From positions 1 through 8,578 of the forward strand of contig JAJZYI010000140.1 in the NCBI GenBank assembly GCA_021798135.1: a stretch of DNA of 8,578 nucleotides, given 5' to 3'. Below are positions 6,244 through 8,578 of the stretch, one piece after another. The position numbers and the translations under genes are program-made. The stretch is from Actinomycetes bacterium. GTDB lineage: Bacteria; Actinomycetota; Acidimicrobiia; Acidimicrobiales; UBA8190. The notes under the pieces were generated by a model. That model did not search any database and was not told the DNA's origin. It was given only the letters and a program-made list of their open reading frames with translations. Position 1 is the first letter of the stretch. Every line of letters begins with the position of its first letter.

Positions 6244-6316
6244 CGGCGGCTGCCCCGCTGCCCGGTGACGGCCGGCCGCCCGCAGGGGCGACCACCGGCT
6301 GCCTGGGCGCGGGCCG
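6244..6316 (+). other. Short intergenic stretch after the response regulator
   Basis: This is non-coding if the methyltransferase starts at 6330. It holds the 8-bp palindrome GGCCGGCC (6270-6277) and a 5-bp hairpin, CGCCC-GCAG-GGGCG (6277-6290). That hairpin could weakly mark the end of the operon transcript. It is too short to call a terminator with confidence. Confidence 0.3.
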
Positions 6317-6329
6317 TAGGCTCGGCCGC
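6317..6329 (+). promoter_or_regulatory. Leaderless-type promoter of the methyltransferase gene
   Basis: TAGGCT (6317-6322) matches TAnnnT and is followed by exactly 7 nt before the ATG at 6330, the same spacing as at the ABC operon. No Shine-Dalgarno sequence precedes the ATG and no clear -35 hexamer is visible. The box supports an independent transcript for the methyltransferase and supports 6330 as its start. Confidence 0.6.
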
Positions 6330-6929
6330 ATGGCGAAGGAAGCTCCGCTCCCCCCCAGGGACTTCGAGGACAGCTACCGCACCACGCCCCCGTGGGACGT
6401 CGGCCACCCGCAGCCCGCCTTCGCCGCGCTCGCCGACGGCGGTGCGCTGCGCGGCCGCGTCCTCGACAGCGGCTGCGGGACCGGCGAGCACGCGCTCATG
6501 GCCGCGGCCCTCGGCCACCGGGCGACGGGCGTCGACATCGTGCCGGCCGCCGTGGACGCGGCCCGGCGCAAGGCCGCCGAGCGGAACCTGGACGCCACCT
6601 TCGTCGTCGGCGACGTCCTGCGCCTCGACGAGCTGGGCGAGCGGTTCGACACGGTGCTCGACAGCGGTGTCTTCCACGTCTTCGACGACGCCGATCGTGC
6701 GCGCTACGTCGACACCCTGCGCGCCGTCCTCGCGCCGGGCGGGCGCTACCTCATGGCCTGCTTCAGCGATCGCCAGCCCGGCGACTGGGGACCCCGCAGG
6801 GTCGCGCGAGACGAGATCCGGGCATCCTTCGCGGACGGCTGGCGCGTCGAGTCGATCGACGAGGTCGGCTTCACCACGACGATCGACCCCGGCATCCGCG
6901 CCTGGCTCGCCCGGATCACGCGCCTCTGA
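6330..6929 (+). CDS. Class I SAM-dependent methyltransferase
   Basis: This is a 199-aa soluble Rossmann-fold methyltransferase that should move a methyl group from S-adenosylmethionine to an unknown small acceptor. Motif I is VLDSGCGTGE (44-53). The acidic residue that holds the SAM ribose is probably Asp69 in TGVDI, followed by VGDVLRLD (93-100) and FDTVLDSGVFHVF (106-118). The post-motif LAPGGRYLMACFS (134-146) is typical of small-molecule methyltransferases. The N-terminal PPWDVGHPQPAF (20-31) resembles a signature of uncharacterised, thiopurine-methyltransferase-like actinobacterial enzymes. ATG 6330 is preferred because of the leaderless promoter. An in-frame GTG at 6240 overlaps the regulator stop (GTGA) and would add 30 Gly/Ala/Pro/Arg-rich residues that look non-coding. 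No DNA-methylase or rRNA-binding domain is visible. Substrate and link to the upstream operon are unknown. Confidence 0.88.
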   Translation: MAKEAPLPPRDFEDSYRTTPPWDVGHPQPAFAALADGGALRGRVLDSGCGTGEHALMAAALGHRATGVDIVPAAVDAARRKAAERNLDATFVVGDVLRLDELGERFDTVLDSGVFHVFDDADRARYVDTLRAVLAPGGRYLMACFSDRQPGDWGPRRVARDEIRASFADGWRVESIDEVGFTTTIDPGIRAWLARITRL

Positions 6930-6931
6930 TC

Positions 6932-6974
6932 GACGCCGCCCGGCAGGAGCGCTATGCCGCCACCGGGCGGCGTC
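6932..6974. terminator. Perfect 12-bp inverted repeat after the methyltransferase; candidate bidirectional terminator
   Basis: GACGCCGCCCGG (6932-6943) and CCGGGCGGCGTC (6963-6974) are exact reverse complements separated by 19 nt. It starts 3 nt after the methyltransferase stop, between convergent genes, exactly where termination from both sides is expected. There is no T-run, so it would act as a T-less hairpin terminator, or as an mRNA 3'-end stabiliser. Confidence 0.6.
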
Positions 6975-7015
6975 ACCACAGCCCGGCAGCACCACCACAG
7001 CCCGGCAGCACCACC
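6974..7015. repeat. 19-bp tandem repeat in the convergent intergenic gap
   Basis: CACCACAGCCCGGCAGCAC occurs exactly twice in tandem (6974-6992 and 6993-7011), with a 4-nt start of a third copy (7012-7015). It abuts the right arm of the 12-bp inverted repeat. The second copy supplies one arm of a hairpin next to the dtd stop codon. Confidence 0.85.
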
Positions 7016-7029
7016 GAGCTGCAGGGCTG
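6998..7029 (-). terminator. Hairpin just after dtd; candidate terminator for the - strand genes
   Basis: CAGCCC (6998-7003) pairs with GGGCTG (7024-7029), and GCAGC (7005-7009) pairs with GCTGC (7018-7022). That makes 11 pairs with one internal mismatch around an 8-nt loop. It begins 4 nt past the dtd stop codon. It has no T-run. Its left arm is built from the second copy of the 19-bp repeat. Confidence 0.45.
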
Positions 7030-7033
7030 GTCC

Positions 7034-7474
7034 TCACGGCCAGCCGAGGAGCACGGTGAAGGGACCGTCGTTCACGAGCTCCACGCGCATCGGTGCCCGG
7101 AAGCGCCCCGTGGCGACGGTCGCGCCGAGGCGGCGGAGGGCGGCGACGACCGCGTCGACGAGGGGCTCGGCGTGCTCGGGCGGCGCCGCGCCGGCGAACG
7201 ACGGGCGCCTCCCCCTGGCGGTGTCGGCGTAGAGGGTGAACTGGCTCACCACCAGCACCTCGCGCCCCAGGTCGCTGGCCGACAGGTTGGTGAGGCCGTC
7301 GGCGTCCTCGAAGACGCGGAGGCGCCACAGGCGCCCGGCCATCCGCTCGGCGTCCGCGGCCGTGTCGGCGTGCGTCACGCCCACGAACACGCACAGCCCG
7401 GGCCCGACGGCGCCGACGGTCTCGTCGCCGACGCGAACCGATGCCGAGGTGACCCGCTGGACGAGGGCGCGCAC
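7034..7474 (-). CDS. dtd: D-aminoacyl-tRNA deacylase (D-Tyr-tRNA(Tyr) deacylase)
   Basis: This 146-aa cytoplasmic enzyme removes D-amino acids (and glycine from mischarged tRNA-Ala) from tRNA, protecting translation. It matches the family along its whole length: MRALVQRVTSASVRVG at the N-terminus, GLCVFVGV (26-33), the active-site strand SQFTLYAD (77-84), RRPSF (89-93) and the C-terminal NDGPFT (135-140). The last contains the Gly137-Pro138 pair that gives chiral selectivity; Phe139 replaces the more usual Val. The length is normal for bacterial DTD. The start is GTG at 7474, chosen because the conserved N-terminus begins there; codons further upstream in this frame lie inside the neighbouring gene. 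The gene starts 10 nt after the stop of the upstream propeller gene on the same strand, so the two are probably co-transcribed. No strong ribosome binding site is seen. Confidence 0.96.
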   Translation of the reverse strand: MRALVQRVTSASVRVGDETVGAVGPGLCVFVGVTHADTAADAERMAGRLWRLRVFEDADGLTNLSASDLGREVLVVSQFTLYADTARGRRPSFAGAAPPEHAEPLVDAVVAALRRLGATVATGRFRAPMRVELVNDGPFTVLLGWP

Positions 7475-7484
7475 GGCTGGACGC

Positions 7485-8578
7485 TCAGGTGCCGCCCACC
7501 GTGGGCACCACGGCCGCCCACGAGGCCCCGCCGTCGACGGTGTGCCAGATGGTGACGGGTGCCGTGGCGCTGTCGGCGCTGCCCAGCACCAGCCCGTCCT
7601 GCGCGTCGAAGAACACCACCTTCGCCGGGGTGCCGTCCACGGCCCCGGGGTCGAGACGGCCGGTCCAGGTCCGGCCGCCGTCGGTCGTCTCGTCCAGCCC
7701 GCCACGCAAGCCGATCTCGAAGACCGTGGTGGCCGACAGCGCCGCCACGCTGGCAAGGTAGCCACCGGTCAGCGGGCTCGACGGGCAGACGGACCCTGCC
7801 CGGCAGGGCCCACGGACCGACCAGGTCCGCCCGCCGTCCGTCGACACCGACGTCGACTTGGCCTGGAAGCCCGCGCTCGGCTCGCCGGCGCACACCGCCA
7901 CCAGCGCCCCGCCCGGCGCGGCGGACAGGACCACGGACAGGGCGGGGATGGCGCAGGGCACCCGCCCGGTCGACCACGAGGCACCACCGTCGTCGGTCCA
8001 CGCCAGCGGGGCGCTGTCGGGCGCCCCGGTCGACGGGAGGGCCGGCGAGCCGACGACGTACGCCCGGTCCACGCCGGTGCGCACCAGCCACGACTGCCCC
8101 TGGGCCGGCTCGAGACGGGTCGACCCGACGTACGTCCGGACCGGCGGCTGGACCGGGGAGGGCTGCCAGCTCCGGCCGCCGTCACCGGACTGCGACAGCC
8201 GCAGCTCGCACGTCGCCGCCGCACTGGCGCCCGCCGGGCATGCGGCGGTGACCATCCACACCGACGAGCCCAGGGGCACGACGTCGAGCACCGGACCGGG
8301 CTCGGGCACCGCCGCCCACGATCCGCCGCCGTCGTGGCTGGCGTACAGCGCGGGGCCGTAGGCGAACCCGTCACCGTGGTCGGAGAACGAGATGCCGCTC
8401 ACGCCCGACGCCGACCCGCACGGGCCGGACGTGACCGGTGCCAGCGAGGAGAACACCGCACCGCCGTCGGTCGTCCGCCCCACGAGCTCGCGGCAGCTGT
8501 CCCCCGCACCGGAGCTCTGCTCGAACAGCCCGTAGCCGCGCTCGGCGTCGAAGAACGCCACCTGACGCAGCGCCGGCG
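7485..8578 (-). CDS. Asp-box (BNR/Ycf48-like) beta-propeller protein, 5' end missing
   Basis: The frame is open to the right edge, so the N-terminus, including any signal peptide, is missing. Numbered from the GTG at 8561, the remaining 358 residues contain six good Asp-boxes (S/T-x-D-x-G-x-x-W): SHDGGGSW (75-82), SGDGGRSW (125-132), TDDGGASW (189-196), STDGGRTW (240-247), TTDGGRTW (292-299) and TVDGGASW (341-348). A degenerate one is TTDGGAVF (30-37). This gives at least six blade-like units. VAFFDAERGYGLF (1-13) and VVFFDAQDGLVLG (315-327) show the same Ycf48-type strand, which suggests 8561 is an internal codon, not the start. Cysteines at 23, 48, 108, 118, 203, 224, 253 and 259 suggest an exported, disulfide-bonded protein. 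No sialidase Arg triad or FRIP motif is recognisable, so glycosidase activity is not supported. Role unknown, probably extracellular binding or scaffolding. Confidence 0.85.
   Translation of the reverse strand, partial: PALRQVAFFDAERGYGLFEQSSGAGDSCRELVGRTTDGGAVFSSLAPVTSGPCGSASGVSGISFSDHGDGFAYGPALYASHDGGGSWAAVPEPGPVLDVVPLGSSVWMVTAACPAGASAAATCELRLSQSGDGGRSWQPSPVQPPVRTYVGSTRLEPAQGQSWLVRTGVDRAYVVGSPALPSTGAPDSAPLAWTDDGGASWSTGRVPCAIPALSVVLSAAPGGALVAVCAGEPSAGFQAKSTSVSTDGGRTWSVRGPCRAGSVCPSSPLTGGYLASVAALSATTVFEIGLRGGLDETTDGGRTWTGRLDPGAVDGTPAKVVFFDAQDGLVLGSADSATAPVTIWHTVDGGASWAAVVPTVGGT

Noticed and set aside
6270..6277. GGCCGGCC palindrome
   Set aside because: An 8-bp palindrome of G and C alone is expected by chance in DNA this GC-rich; no further sign of a binding site.
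7489..8361. + strand open frames opposite the propeller gene
   Set aside because: They are antisense shadows. The - strand shows regularly spaced Asp-boxes, which cannot arise by chance.
1..8578. CRISPR array, IS element, integrase, tRNA or rRNA
   Set aside because: The tandem repeats present have no spacers and only two copies each. No transposase or integrase motif, cloverleaf or rRNA-like stretch was seen on either strand.

Overview
The window is very GC-rich. Its genes use almost only G or C at third codon positions, start often on GTG or TTG, and are packed with 4-nt stop/start overlaps. Two genes have a TAnnnT box exactly 7 nt upstream of an ATG, the usual layout of leaderless actinobacterial genes. 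This points to an actinomycete-type chromosome (Actinomycetota). I cannot name the genus. Nothing resembles a phage, IS element, CRISPR array, rRNA or tRNA.

Layout. 1-78 is the last 25 codons of an unidentified + strand gene, followed by a gene-free stretch (79-450) with an imperfect ~47-bp tandem repeat and two perfect hairpins. 451-2181 encodes a 576-aa major facilitator transporter with an unusual ~108-residue insert before its last membrane helix. A 210-nt gap (2182-2391) follows. It holds a 17-bp tandem repeat, an 11-bp hairpin (possible terminator), a small inverted repeat and a leaderless-type promoter. 2392-6243 is a compact four-gene unit joined by ATGA, TTGA and GTGA overlaps: ABC ATPase, ABC-2 permease, four-helix-sensor/HisKA_3 histidine kinase, and NarL/LuxR-type response regulator. 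A second leaderless-type promoter then starts a small class I SAM methyltransferase (6330-6929).

The convergent gap (6930-7033) holds a perfect 12-bp inverted repeat and a 19-bp tandem repeat that probably end transcription from both sides. On the - strand are D-aminoacyl-tRNA deacylase dtd (7034-7474) and, 10 nt upstream of it, the 3' part of a Cys-rich Asp-box beta-propeller protein that runs off the right edge (7485-8578).

How the genes work together. The clearest functional unit is the ABC exporter plus two-component system. By analogy with other exporter/sensor modules, the kinase probably senses a membrane-active compound or envelope stress, and the regulator probably controls the exporter operon, perhaps through the inverted repeat beside its promoter. 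The substrate cannot be read from sequence. The MFS gene, methyltransferase, dtd and propeller gene look like ordinary neighbours with separate roles. I see no unmistakably new system. The most unusual points are the kinase's in-frame 48-bp duplication, the MFS insert, and the repeat- and hairpin-rich intergenic regions.
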